From Chloroflexota bacterium (lineage in GTDB: Bacteria; Chloroflexota; Anaerolineae; Epilineales; SHYO01): DNA of 58,586 nt. Location: NCBI GenBank assembly GCA_009692745.1, contig SHYO01000003.1, forward strand, positions 1 to 58,586, in the 5' to 3' direction. A model generated the notes under the pieces. That model was given only the letters and a program-made list of their open reading frames with translations. It was not told where the DNA came from and searched no databases. This document shows positions 42,786 through 51,303 of the stretch, piece after piece; within the stretch, counting starts at the first letter, position 1, and each line of letters opens with the position of its first letter. The position numbers were made by a program, and so were the translations under genes.

Positions 42786-42989
42786 ATGGCGACTGTAACT
42801 TTAAAGTCCGGAGAGTCACAAGAAGAGCTGTTACGCCGTTTTCGTAAGAAAGTAGCCGAAAGCCAGATTTTGAGCACATACCGCCAAAAGCGGTGGTTTG
42901 TTTCTAAAGGGGAGTTGCGGCGTAAGCAAAAGAAGCGCGCAGCTCGAAAAATTGCACGACAGCAGCGCAAGACAGGCGAACCGTTCTAG
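42786..42989 (+). CDS. rpsU: 30S ribosomal protein S21
   Basis: 67 residues, very basic. VTLKSGESQEELLRRFRKKV then AESQILSTYRQKRWFVSKGE and LRRKQKKRAARKIARQQRK match S21 in length and pattern. It begins 6 bases after the S1 stop codon behind AGAGGGGTGAT, so it is part of the same operon. Confidence 0.9.
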   Translation: MATVTLKSGESQEELLRRFRKKVAESQILSTYRQKRWFVSKGELRRKQKKRAARKIARQQRKTGEPF

Positions 42990-43024
42990 GCTGCGGTTAT
43001 GTGCAATGGAGGAGCAATACCTCG

Positions 43025-45442
43025 ATGCCACGCAAAAGCCGGGAGCCGGCCAAGCCGGAAATACAGCGGCCGGGTTTTACCTTGGCTCCCGAGCGCCAAC
43101 AACAGATAATTGGGTTGTTATTGGCTGGGGTAGGGGCTCTTAGCCTACTATCTTTGGTTTCAGTCAGTCCTGGTAGCTTAACTGACCGCTGGGCGTTTTT
43201 CCTGCGGTCAGTTTTTGGTTGGGGAGCTTTTGTCGTTGCCGGGATACTGCTGTGGATCGGGGGGGACCTGTTCCAACGTGTGCTGCGCCGCGGGGTGCAG
43301 GTGGTAAGCTGGGAGCAGGTAGCGGCCTTGGAGGCCACGGTGGTAGCAGGGTTAGGATTGCTCCATATGTGGGCATTGCCCCAGGATCCGCTGGCATTAG
43401 CGGATAGCGGCGGGGGCGGTGGGTATATCGGTTGGGCCTTGAGCCGCATCTTGAGCCAGTGGCTGTCCCCCGTCGGAGCCATGATGGTTTTTCTCTTTAT
43501 TATCCTTGGCAGCCAGGCAATGATCGGGCAAAAATCCCCCCTGGCAGCGCTGGCCCGCTGGTTGGAGCGCCTGGCGCAACAACCGGAAGTCGGGGTAAGC
43601 GCAGAGATGGCGAGTAATTCTGCCGCCACGGTTGCTTTGGCTGCACCGGCAGCAGGTATAGCGGAAAAGCCGGTAGGGCCCCTGGCAGATGAGACGCCCC
43701 AACGAGCGGGGAAAAAGGGAAATGCACCGGCGAAACCCAAGCAAGCGCGTCCAAAAGATCCCGCGCGCAGTATGAAAGATCTTCAATCCGATGGGGAGTT
43801 GCCCCCGCTATCTTTGTTAGAGGCGGCGGCGCCACTGGTTTCAAAAGATGCGGATAACCGCGCCCGGGCCGAAATAATTGAATCTACCCTGGCCAGCTTT
43901 GGCGTCCCGGCCAGGGTCGTGCAAATCAACTATGGCCCAACGATTACTCAATTTGGGGTTGAGCCCCAATTTCTGGAAAAGCGTAGCTCAGACGGCGAGA
44001 CGCGGAAGCGCAAGGTACGGGTTAGCCGGATCACTTCTCTCTCTAATGATCTGGCGCTGGCATTGGCGGCGCCCTCCATCCGGATCGAGGCTCCTGTGCC
44101 GGGGCGGCCATATGTGGGCATTGAGGTGCCCAATAGTAAGCCTTCCCTGGTATCTATGCGGTTGATTATGGAATCAGAGGCTTACCAACGCCACCCCTCG
44201 CGTTTGAAAATGACGTTAGGCCAGGATGTGGCGGGCAATCCCGTTGTGGCAGACCTGGCTACTATGCCGCACTGTTTAATAGCGGGAGCCACTGGTTCGG
44301 GAAAATCCGTGTGTGTGAATAGTATGATTGCCTCACTCCTCTTTAATAATACCCCCCAGGAATTACAAATGATCCTGGTGGACCCAAAACGGGTGGAATT
44401 GACAGGATTTAACGGGGTGCCCCATCTGATCGCACCGGTTGTAGTGGAAACGGAAAAAGTGGTGGGGGCTTTGCGCTGGATGGTAATGCAAATGGACCAG
44501 CGTTACCGCGAGTTTGAGAAAGCCCAGGCGCGGAATATCACCCAGTATAATGAGATACGGGTGCGCCGGGATGAGGCCAAAATGTCCAATATTGTGGTGG
44601 TCATCGATGAATTGGCCGATCTCATGATGGTGGCGCCGGATGAGACCGAGCGACTGATATGTCGCCTGGCACAGATGGCGCGGGCGACGGGAATTCACCT
44701 GATTTTGGCGACGCAACGGCCATCGGTGGATGTGGTTACCGGGTTGATTAAGGCGAATTTTCCCACGCGGATCAGCTTCGCGGTGTCGAGCCAGGTGGAT
44801 TCGCGGGTGATTCTGGACAGTCCGGGAGCAGAAAAATTGCTAGGCCGTGGAGATATGCTATACTTAAGTGCTGATGCCCCCCAGCCGGTGCGCTTGCAGG
44901 GGGTATTCGTTTCAAACCAGGAGCTTAGCCATCTGGTACGCTTCTGGAAACTCAAAGCTTTACAAATCCTGGCAGCAGATTCTGCCTCAAGGGAGGATGA
45001 TACCCTTTTCAAAGAGGGAGCGGCCCTTATAAAAGGGGAGAGAGTCGCACCGAGAAGGAAAAATGTGTCTGCCGCAGCAGAGGATACGCCTCCCTGGGAA
45101 GGGATGTTCAAGGGCAATAGTGGCGCCGAAGGGGATCAGGGGTTGATTACGCAGGCTATTGACCAGATAAAGCAGCAAGAGTATACTTCGATTTCCTTTC
45201 TTCAAAGAAAATTACGCATTGGTTACCCGCGGGCTGCGCGCCTGGTAGACGAGATGATCGATAGTGGTACGGTAATTCAGGAAGCCAACGGGCGGTTACG
45301 AGTGGCCCGCGAAGACGTGGCCCAATCAGGTATGGGGAAGCAGGCCGGTGCGCTTTTGGACGATGACGAGTGGGAGGCTGAAATAAATATTACAGAACAG
45401 AATAGGAGGTTGCATGGCAAAGAAGACGGCCCAGGCAAGTAA
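43025..45442 (+). CDS. ftsK: DNA translocase FtsK/SpoIIIE
   Basis: 805 residues. The N-terminal membrane part has several segments ([80 protein letters not shown]). An Ala/Pro/Lys linker leads to the motor: [20 protein letters not shown] is Walker A, and [20 protein letters not shown]alker B. The winged-helix gamma domain ([20 protein letters not shown] through [18 protein letters not shown]) reads KOPS-type sequence. The start is ATG 43025 with GGAGG 14 bases upstream; GTG 43001 is possible. It pumps chromosomes through the division septum. Confidence 0.95.
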   Translation: MPRKSREPAKPEIQRPGFTLAPERQQQIIGLLLAGVGALSLLSLVSVSPGSLTDRWAFFLRSVFGWGAFVVAGILLWIGGDLFQRVLRRGVQVVSWEQVAALEATVVAGLGLLHMWALPQDPLALADSGGGGGYIGWALSRILSQWLSPVGAMMVFLFIILGSQAMIGQKSPLAALARWLERLAQQPEVGVSAEMASNSAATVALAAPAAGIAEKPVGPLADETPQRAGKKGNAPAKPKQARPKDPARSMKDLQSDGELPPLSLLEAAAPLVSKDADNRARAEIIESTLASFGVPARVVQINYGPTITQFGVEPQFLEKRSSDGETRKRKVRVSRITSLSNDLALALAAPSIRIEAPVPGRPYVGIEVPNSKPSLVSMRLIMESEAYQRHPSRLKMTLGQDVAGNPVVADLATMPHCLIAGATGSGKSVCVNSMIASLLFNNTPQELQMILVDPKRVELTGFNGVPHLIAPVVVETEKVVGALRWMVMQMDQRYREFEKAQARNITQYNEIRVRRDEAKMSNIVVVIDELADLMMVAPDETERLICRLAQMARATGIHLILATQRPSVDVVTGLIKANFPTRISFAVSSQVDSRVILDSPGAEKLLGRGDMLYLSADAPQPVRLQGVFVSNQELSHLVRFWKLKALQILAADSASREDDTLFKEGAALIKGERVAPRRKNVSAAAEDTPPWEGMFKGNSGAEGDQGLITQAIDQIKQQEYTSISFLQRKLRIGYPRAARLVDEMIDSGTVIQEANGRLRVAREDVAQSGMGKQAGALLDDDEWEAEINITEQNRRLHGKEDGPGK

Positions 45443-45674
45443 GATACCACAGAAGAAGGAAGAAGATACAATCGAGGTAGAGGGAATGATAACTGAAGCT
45501 TTACCCAATGCTAATTTCAGGGTAACGCTGGACAATGGCCATTCTGTGCTGGCGTATATTTCCGGCAAGATGCGTGTTTATTATATCCGTATCCTGCTGG
45601 GCGACCGGGTACGAGTGGAGCTTTCCCCTTATGATTTAACCCGAGGCAGGATCGTGTACCGGTATCGTAATTAA
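45414..45674 (+). CDS. infA: translation initiation factor IF-1 with N-terminal extension
   Basis: 86 residues. The OB-fold core [20 protein letters not shown] then [20 protein letters not shown] and [20 protein letters not shown] matches IF-1 fully. About 15 extra Lys/Glu-rich residues precede it ([18 protein letters not shown]). It overlaps the ftsK 3' end by 29 bases and has AATAGGAGG before the ATG. Most genomes keep infA near the ribosomal protein operon, so this may be a second copy or a relocated one. Confidence 0.9.
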   Translation: MAKKTAQASKIPQKKEEDTIEVEGMITEALPNANFRVTLDNGHSVLAYISGKMRVYYIRILLGDRVRVELSPYDLTRGRIVYRYRN

Positions 45675-45714
45675 CCCACGCTTTTTCACCGTTCCATACA
45701 TTGAAACCTGAATT

Positions 45715-46824
45715 TTAGTCGTCCGAAAGAGCGCTCATCCACCGTTTATCTAGCGTCACCCCCAGGCCCGGCCCGGAGAGCAGATCCCAGTGACCGTCAG
45801 GTGGTTCCTGGGAGAAGATAGGGTCGGCCAGAATGTCCCCCGTGAAAAGTAACGGGGCTATCAGTTCACAGGCGTGGGAGACACTGCGGGTAGCGCAGGC
45901 AAAGTGGAGGTGGGCAGCGGTTCCTAATCCCATCTCCAACATGCTCCCCACGGTACAGGATAAACCTGCCGCTTCCGCTATGGCCGCGATACGCTTGGCG
46001 CCCGCCAAACCAGACTTACAGGGTTCCACATTAAGCATATCGGCGGCGCGAAATTTGATCAGCGCAATCACATCTTCGGGAGTAAAGGCGCTTTCATCGG
46101 CCATCACCGGAGTATCAAGGGCGGCACACAGCCGGGACATGCCATCCAGATCCCACCTTGGCACCGGCTGCTCAATATACTCCAAGTCGTACCGTTCCAA
46201 TTTCCTGAGCATTGGCAGCGCCTCGTCCCAGCGATAAGCTTCGTTGGCATCCACCCGCAGTTTGATGTCGGGACCAATAGCATCGCGTACAGCAGCAACA
46301 TGCTCCAGGTCGACTCGGGGACCAGCCCCGATCTTTACCTTGATGGCTGCAAAACCAGAAGCTACAAAATGTACCGCATCCTGTACCATCTCCGCAGTGG
46401 ATTTTATGCCGATCGAGTATCCCAAGGGCACCCGAGTGCGCACGGCTCCGCCTAGTAAATAATAGACGGGGACTTTGAGTATCTTTCCCATGAGATCATA
46501 TAAAGCGATATCGATGCCCGCCTTGGCCAAAGGATGTCCCGGGACGGCCCGCGCCATGCTGGATTCGATGCGCTCCAGATTAAAGGGGTGCTGGCCGATA
46601 AGCACAGGGCGCAGAAAGTCGCGAATGATATGCAATATGGAATCTTGTGTCTCGTAGGCATAACCGATAGGGAAGGGAGTGGCTTCGCCCAGGCCGTAAT
46701 CACCATCATCTGTAGTAATTTTGACCAATACATGCTGGGCGGTGTCGGCGATCCCGCTGGAAATGCCCCAGGGTTTGCGGTAAGGTAGATTGGCGGGACA
46801 GGCTTTAACGCTGGTAATCTGCAT
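45715..46824 (-). CDS. enolase-superfamily protein, muconate lactonizing/dipeptide epimerase-like
   Basis: 369 residues. AAIKVKIGAG has K-x-K, LRVDANEAYRWDEA ligand 1, EYIEQPVPRWDLD ligand 2, PVMADESAFTPEDV ligand 3, and EPCKSGLAGAKRIAAIAEAA the second-side Lys. That catalytic set defines the MLE subgroup (cycloisomerases, dipeptide epimerases, N-acylamino acid racemases), unlike the MR-type pair at 14835-17345. A racemase or epimerase role fits the adjacent aminotransferase. It is the last gene of a three-gene minus-strand unit. Confidence 0.87.
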   Translation of the reverse strand: MQITSVKACPANLPYRKPWGISSGIADTAQHVLVKITTDDGDYGLGEATPFPIGYAYETQDSILHIIRDFLRPVLIGQHPFNLERIESSMARAVPGHPLAKAGIDIALYDLMGKILKVPVYYLLGGAVRTRVPLGYSIGIKSTAEMVQDAVHFVASGFAAIKVKIGAGPRVDLEHVAAVRDAIGPDIKLRVDANEAYRWDEALPMLRKLERYDLEYIEQPVPRWDLDGMSRLCAALDTPVMADESAFTPEDVIALIKFRAADMLNVEPCKSGLAGAKRIAAIAEAAGLSCTVGSMLEMGLGTAAHLHFACATRSVSHACELIAPLLFTGDILADPIFSQEPPDGHWDLLSGPGLGVTLDKRWMSALSDD

Positions 46825-46898
46825 AAGTATGGGCTCCGGCGGATCGTAGGTTGGAAAGTTTACGGGTACCTTGATTGGCTCAAGGTACCCGTAATGTG

Positions 46899-47834
46899 TT
46901 AAGCATGGGAAAGGGCGAGGGTAGCCGCCCGGCGTTGGGCTTGAGCGACGATATCGACGCCCACCATTTCACTCCAGGCTTGCTGCAGGCGTTTCACCAC
47001 AGGTCCTGGCTTGCCATCGCCGATGACGTACCCATTGAATTTTGTGGCAGGGAGAATACAGTAGGATGTGCTGCAGAAGAAGGCTTCTTCGGCAGTGATG
47101 ACGTGGTAGGGTTGCAGGTCTTCCTCTGCCGTCGCGATGCCCAGCTTAGCGCCTAACTCCAGGACGGTAGCGCGGCTGATGCCGGCCAATGCGTTGCGGG
47201 TGGTGGGCGTGCGCAATACACCATCTTTGACCAGGAAGAAATTAGCGCCCTTGTTTTCGGAGAGATTGCCATAGATATCCAATAGAATGGAGAAGCCCTC
47301 CGGATCTACTTCCTTGACTTCGAACTCCGCCAGGCTCATGAAGAGGCGGTCCCGGTGCTTGATCTTGGGGTCTAGCGATTGGGGAGGGATATGGCGGGTG
47401 GAAGGGGAGACGGCATGCACGCCGGTGTTGTAGAGATGGGCGTAGGCAGTGAAATCCAGGGGGGTACTATTGATGATCATGGTAGGGGCACCGAATTCCC
47501 ACTTACCGATGGAGCGTAGTAAGCGCCCGCCAGTGGCGGTTTGGCTGAGCCAGACATCCTGGTCGGGTGCCAATAGTGGTTTGTTGGCTTCCAATACTTC
47601 CAGGGTGATATATTCCATGGTTTCGGGGGACATACCCGGATCAATGCGCACAACGCGCATGGTATGGAAGAAGCGGTTGATATGTTCGCGCAATTTAAAA
47701 GGGCGATGATCGAAGGTACGGGCGGAGTCGGTTACCGTATGGCCGAAGCTCAATCCCGAATCTGAATAGTGGATTCTGACCTCCGAATCCGGGACCAGTT
47801 TGCCGTTGAAATAGGTCATCAATTCCTGTGCCAT
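46899..47834 (-). CDS. class IV aminotransferase (branched-chain/D-amino acid type)
   Basis: 311 residues of PLP fold type IV. YFNGKLVPDSEVRIHYSDSG is the usual opening. SLDPKIKHRDRLFMSLAEFE carries the PLP Lys; LSENKGANFFLVKDGVLRTP and NALAGISRATVLELGAKLG bind the cofactor phosphate. EEAFFCSTSYCILPATKFNG is the end of the core. The donor and acceptor are not clear from sequence. Eighteen bases separate it from the upstream oxidoreductase. Confidence 0.88.
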   Translation of the reverse strand: MAQELMTYFNGKLVPDSEVRIHYSDSGLSFGHTVTDSARTFDHRPFKLREHINRFFHTMRVVRIDPGMSPETMEYITLEVLEANKPLLAPDQDVWLSQTATGGRLLRSIGKWEFGAPTMIINSTPLDFTAYAHLYNTGVHAVSPSTRHIPPQSLDPKIKHRDRLFMSLAEFEVKEVDPEGFSILLDIYGNLSENKGANFFLVKDGVLRTPTTRNALAGISRATVLELGAKLGIATAEEDLQPYHVITAEEAFFCSTSYCILPATKFNGYVIGDGKPGPVVKRLQQAWSEMVGVDIVAQAQRRAATLALSHA

Positions 47835-47851
47835 CAGACTATTCCTTTCAG

Positions 47852-48919
47852 TTATCGTATCAAGGGCAATTCAATTAATTTGCCGGTATGGCTGGAGAGA
47901 ATGGCGGCCTGGCCCAGCTCGACGGCCGCGCGGCCATCCTCGCCGGTGACTGCCGGGGTGCGGTCTTCGCGGATAGCATTGACGAATTCCTGGTTCTGGG
48001 CGCTGAAGGAGCCCAGGCGGATGGGATCCAGCGGATCCATAGAGTTAAAGGTCGGTTGTGTCATAATGCGTTCCCATTTGCCATCGGGCGTGCCGAGGTC
48101 CAGGTGGGTATAACCGTCAAAATCGAGGAGTCCCTGCTCACCGATCACCTGGGTTCTAAAGGTGTTTTGGGGGAAGGAGACGCCGGGAGTTTCCATACAG
48201 ACCCAAAGCTGTCCTGCCGCGCCGTTGGCAAAGGCGACCTGGGCTTGCAAGCTGAGGTCCAGGATGGGAGTGCCTTTGCTGGCAGCGTCCCCATAGGTTT
48301 TCCCCTGGGCAAAGACTTTGGTCCCCTCGCTGCCGATCACCCAGCGCATCATATCGAAACTATGGGTGATCTGGCTGAGGATGATGCCACCGCCAGCCGG
48401 ATCGACGTACCAGGGGCGATCATCGATGGCCTCGACGGTCCAGCGTTTTTCAAGCATCGAGACGACTCGGACCTGCCAGATCTGGCCGATGCGACCTTCT
48501 TCCAGAAGTTGGTGAGCTTTCTGGTGGATAGCGCGAAAACGCTGGCTCTGGATTTGCATGTATTTGACACCAGCCTCACGGCAGGCTTTGATCATCTCAT
48601 CGCACTCAGCTACGCTGGGCGCCATGGGTTTTTCGACCAAAACATGCTTGCCGGCGGCCGCAGCGACTCTGACCTGGGGTAAATGGGCAGGGTCGGGGGT
48701 GGTGATGATGATGCCTTGTATATCCGGCCGGGCAACCAGACCCTCCAGGGATGGCTCAAAATCGGCGCCATAATCCTGGGCCAATTGGGGCGCGCGCTTA
48801 CCTACGGCTACCGCGACCAGCTTACCGCCCTTGACATATTTTGCCAGGGTTTCCGCGTAGGTCCGGGCCATAAAACCGGAGCCGACTAATCCAATGCCTA
48901 TTGTCTGTTGGGTTGCCAT
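47852..48919 (-). CDS. Gfo/Idh/MocA family oxidoreductase
   Basis: 355 residues. IGIGLVGSGFMARTYAETLA is the NAD(P) Rossmann motif, IIITTPDPAHLPQVRVAAAA then GKHVLVEKPMAPSVAECDEM holds the E-K-P family motif with the catalytic Lys, and GGGIILSQITHSFDMMRWVI the His-x3-Asp-like region. It oxidises or reduces a sugar, inositol or related alcohol. The ATG at 48919 follows AGGATCGC; the longer start at 49039 lies within the promoter and is rejected. Confidence 0.9.
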   Translation of the reverse strand: MATQQTIGIGLVGSGFMARTYAETLAKYVKGGKLVAVAVGKRAPQLAQDYGADFEPSLEGLVARPDIQGIIITTPDPAHLPQVRVAAAAGKHVLVEKPMAPSVAECDEMIKACREAGVKYMQIQSQRFRAIHQKAHQLLEEGRIGQIWQVRVVSMLEKRWTVEAIDDRPWYVDPAGGGIILSQITHSFDMMRWVIGSEGTKVFAQGKTYGDAASKGTPILDLSLQAQVAFANGAAGQLWVCMETPGVSFPQNTFRTQVIGEQGLLDFDGYTHLDLGTPDGKWERIMTQPTFNSMDPLDPIRLGSFSAQNQEFVNAIREDRTPAVTGEDGRAAVELGQAAILSSHTGKLIELPLIR

Positions 48920-49009
48920 AGCGATCCTTTGCGGGTAGGAGAATGGGTTTATTGTAGCCCGACACGTTATCGGGGAGGCTGCTAAAATATCCTGGTGCCA
49001 GTTGCCGTC

Positions 49010-49039
49010 ATTATAAGGATATGCCCCGGTAACTGTCAA
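49010..49039 (-). promoter_or_regulatory. promoter of the Gfo/Idh-aminotransferase-MLE unit
   Basis: On the minus strand TTGACA (49034-49039) and TATAAT (49010-49015), both perfect consensus, with an 18-base spacer, about 90 bases before the first ATG. Confidence 0.8.
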
Positions 49040-49064
49040 ACACCCAGGGCAAGTGTACGTCTCG

Positions 49065-49106
49065 TATAGAGGGCTGGGTGCTGGTAAGCATCCCAGCCTC
49101 TCTATA
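49065..49106. terminator. large hairpin between aldolase and oxidoreductase genes
   Basis: TATAGAGGGCTGGG pairs with the inverted CCCAGCC and CTCTATA (about 14 bp with one bulge) around a loop of about 12 bases. No T-run follows on the minus strand, so its role as aldolase-operon terminator is likely but not certain. Confidence 0.45.
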
Positions 49107-49180
49107 TATAAATCTAGAGAAATTTAAGGTTGTCAGAGCATCCATTTCTGCCTGTTTTTACCCTAATGTTAAAAGAGTTC

Positions 49181-49219
49181 CCCATAACCCCCCGTAACTT
49201 TGCCCATAACCCCCCGTAA
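49181..49219. repeat. 17-bp direct repeat in tandem, 22-bp period
   Basis: CCCATAACCCCCCGTAA occurs exactly at 49181-49197 and 49203-49219. The start-to-start distance is 22 bases, about two helical turns. It lies between the aldolase gene and the Gfo/Idh promoter. It could be a two-site operator; there is nothing else in this 240-base intergenic stretch beyond the hairpin and promoter listed. Confidence 0.55.
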
Positions 49220-49252
49220 ATCCTGGCGCCGGCAATGAGGGGGCGTACTGAT

Positions 49253-50011
49253 TTACGGGCGTATCAGACCCGGCAATTCTTGTTTGACTTCATTCAGGCC
49301 GCGCTGGAAAAGAGACATGTCTGAGCCGACATTCATAAACTGAAATCCCTGGGCCGTGCGTTGGTGGACATTTTCTAGAGTTGGGCAGTAAATGCCCAGG
49401 GGCATACCGAGGCGTTTACAGATATCCACCAGGGATTGGATCGCTGCGGTGTGGCGATCGCTGGGCTGGCCGAAGGTGCCCATATCGAGAGCCAGATCAG
49501 TGGGACCGATGAAGCAGCAATCTATGCCCGGTACGGAGAGGATCTCTTCCGCTTTCCCAAGCGCCTGCACAGTTTCGATCATCACGGCCAGAAAAATTTC
49601 GGGATTGGCCGCCAAAAAATAATCTGAACCAAATTGCTGGAGTCGGCTCCCGCCGGCCGAGCGTGACCCTTGCGGCGGGTACCGGACGGACGCCACGGCC
49701 CGTTGCGCATCCTCGCGGGTGTTGACCATAGGAACCACCACCCCGAAGGCACCGGTGTCCAGCAACCGGCCAATCAGAGCCGGATCGTTTTCGGCAACCC
49801 GCGCCAGGGGCACGGTTTCCGTGTGGCTGAGGATTTGTAGCGTGCTCAGAATGGTTTCATTACTCCAATAGCCGTGTTGGGTGTCGATTAATGCCCAATC
49901 CAAACCTGCATGAGCCGCTTCTTCCGCCAGGAGGGTAGAGCCGGTTCCCAGCCACAAACCGTAAGTGGGTTGGCCCGCCCGGAGTTTTGCCAGAACAGCA
50001 TTCTTTCGCAT
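49253..50011 (-). CDS. HpcH/HpaI-family aldolase
   Basis: 252 residues of TIM-barrel class II aldolase. LDWALIDTQHGYWSNETILS has the catalytic His region (D-T-Q-H where many have D-x-E-H). VPLARVAENDPALIGRLLDT carries the Arg. AVMIETVQALGKAEEILSVP then GIDCCFIGPTDLALDMG contains the Glu and Asp metal ligands. It cleaves a 2-keto acid to pyruvate and an aldehyde. The ATG at 50011 follows AAAGGATCATC; the start at 50101 is rejected. Fits a 2-keto-3-deoxy sugar acid or aromatic-meta-cleavage pathway. Confidence 0.88.
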   Translation of the reverse strand: MRKNAVLAKLRAGQPTYGLWLGTGSTLLAEEAAHAGLDWALIDTQHGYWSNETILSTLQILSHTETVPLARVAENDPALIGRLLDTGAFGVVVPMVNTREDAQRAVASVRYPPQGSRSAGGSRLQQFGSDYFLAANPEIFLAVMIETVQALGKAEEILSVPGIDCCFIGPTDLALDMGTFGQPSDRHTAAIQSLVDICKRLGMPLGIYCPTLENVHQRTAQGFQFMNVGSDMSLFQRGLNEVKQELPGLIRP

Positions 50012-50136
50012 GATGATCCTTTCTTGGGAGAGGTGGACGAATTGCTGAAGTATACCTTGTCGAGTACTCTCGATATGTGCCGGTGTCAGTACGATGTTCA
50101 AGTCGCGAGTTGGCGATTTGAGAGATATTATACACG

Positions 50137-51303
50137 CTATTTAGCGAGCGGGGTAATCTTGTGCAGGGCCGCTACTAGCGCGGCAATCTCCTCCGGGGTG
50201 TTGATGGCGTGAATGCAGAGGCGGACCATGACAGTGTCGCGTTCGAGGCCACCGGCTAGAATCTTATGCTGCTCGTACAGGTGTTTGCAGATTTCGGCGC
50301 TGGTCAGGCCTGCGATCTGGAAGGTGACGATGCCGGAGGACTGGGAGTAGGGCTCCGGCGTCAGGATAGTCAGGCCGGGAATCTGGGAAAGAGAGCGCTT
50401 GGCCAGGGAGGTGAGATCGGCAACAGTTTCGAAGATCTGGGACCAGCCGACTGCGCTGAGCATGTCTATGGCCTTCTCCCAACCGGCTATGGTGGCGATA
50501 TCGTGGGTGCCGAATTCAAAGCGCCGGGCCGAGTCGAGCAGCTCATAGTTGCCTGCGGCATCGAAGGACTTTTGAGAGTGGGAGCCGATCCAGGAGGGCT
50601 GAAGGAATTCCAACCGGCTGCGCTTGACATAAAAACCGCCGGTGCCTTTAGGACCGAGGGACCATTTGTGGCCTGAGAAGGTGTAGAAATCGGCATCGAT
50701 CTGGCGCATATCGAGGGGGATGGCGCCGAAGGATTGGGCGCCGTCCAGCAACAGGAGCGCTCCATAGTGGTGGACCAGGTCACTGATACGGCGGGCGGGC
50801 AAGCGGATGCCGGTGCGGCGCGAGACATGGCTGAGGCTCACCACGCGCGGCGGATGGGCCGAGAGCAGGGCTGTCAGATCCTGGAGTAATTTTCCCTCGT
50901 CATTCTGGATCTTAAGCCAGCGAATCTGAATGCCATAACGACGTACCAGGTTGTACCAGGTGAGCAGATTGCCTGGGTGTTCGTGGTCACTGAGGACAAC
51001 CACGTCACCGGGCTGCCAATTAAATCCCCAGGCGACAATGTTGATGCCGATGGTGGTGTTGGTGTTTAACATGATCTCGGCAGGATCGGCATGGATGATT
51101 TCTGCTAATTTGTCGATGAGGCGCGGTTCCAGGGCGGATATCTCTTCAGAGAATCTGGGATCGGCTGGCCCCTGGTTTTGAAGGTTGAGCCAGCGGACCA
51201 TGGTGTCAATGACAGGCTGGGGTGAAGGGGCAATGCCGCCAACTTGAAAGTAGCTGCTTTGTTTTAGGGCCGGAATTAAGTCTCTGAGTTCTTGGAGGGT
51301 CAT
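50137..51303 (-). CDS. class V aminotransferase (cysteine desulfurase/selenocysteine lyase-like fold)
   Basis: 388 residues. MLNTNTTIGINIVAWGFNWQ is the phosphate-binding helix region, VVVLSDHEHPGNLLTWYNLV follows, SLSHVSRRTGIRLPARRISD and LLLLDGAQSFGAIPLDMRQI give the Asp, and DFYTFSGHKWSLGPKGTGGF the PLP Lys. It starts with ATG overlapping the upstream gene's stop codon (ATGA), so translation is coupled. A broken paralog lies upstream at 53496-54436. No desulfurase Cys loop is obvious, so the reaction is uncertain. Confidence 0.87.
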   Translation of the reverse strand: MTLQELRDLIPALKQSSYFQVGGIAPSPQPVIDTMVRWLNLQNQGPADPRFSEEISALEPRLIDKLAEIIHADPAEIMLNTNTTIGINIVAWGFNWQPGDVVVLSDHEHPGNLLTWYNLVRRYGIQIRWLKIQNDEGKLLQDLTALLSAHPPRVVSLSHVSRRTGIRLPARRISDLVHHYGALLLLDGAQSFGAIPLDMRQIDADFYTFSGHKWSLGPKGTGGFYVKRSRLEFLQPSWIGSHSQKSFDAAGNYELLDSARRFEFGTHDIATIAGWEKAIDMLSAVGWSQIFETVADLTSLAKRSLSQIPGLTILTPEPYSQSSGIVTFQIAGLTSAEICKHLYEQHKILAGGLERDTVMVRLCIHAINTPEEIAALVAALHKITPLAK

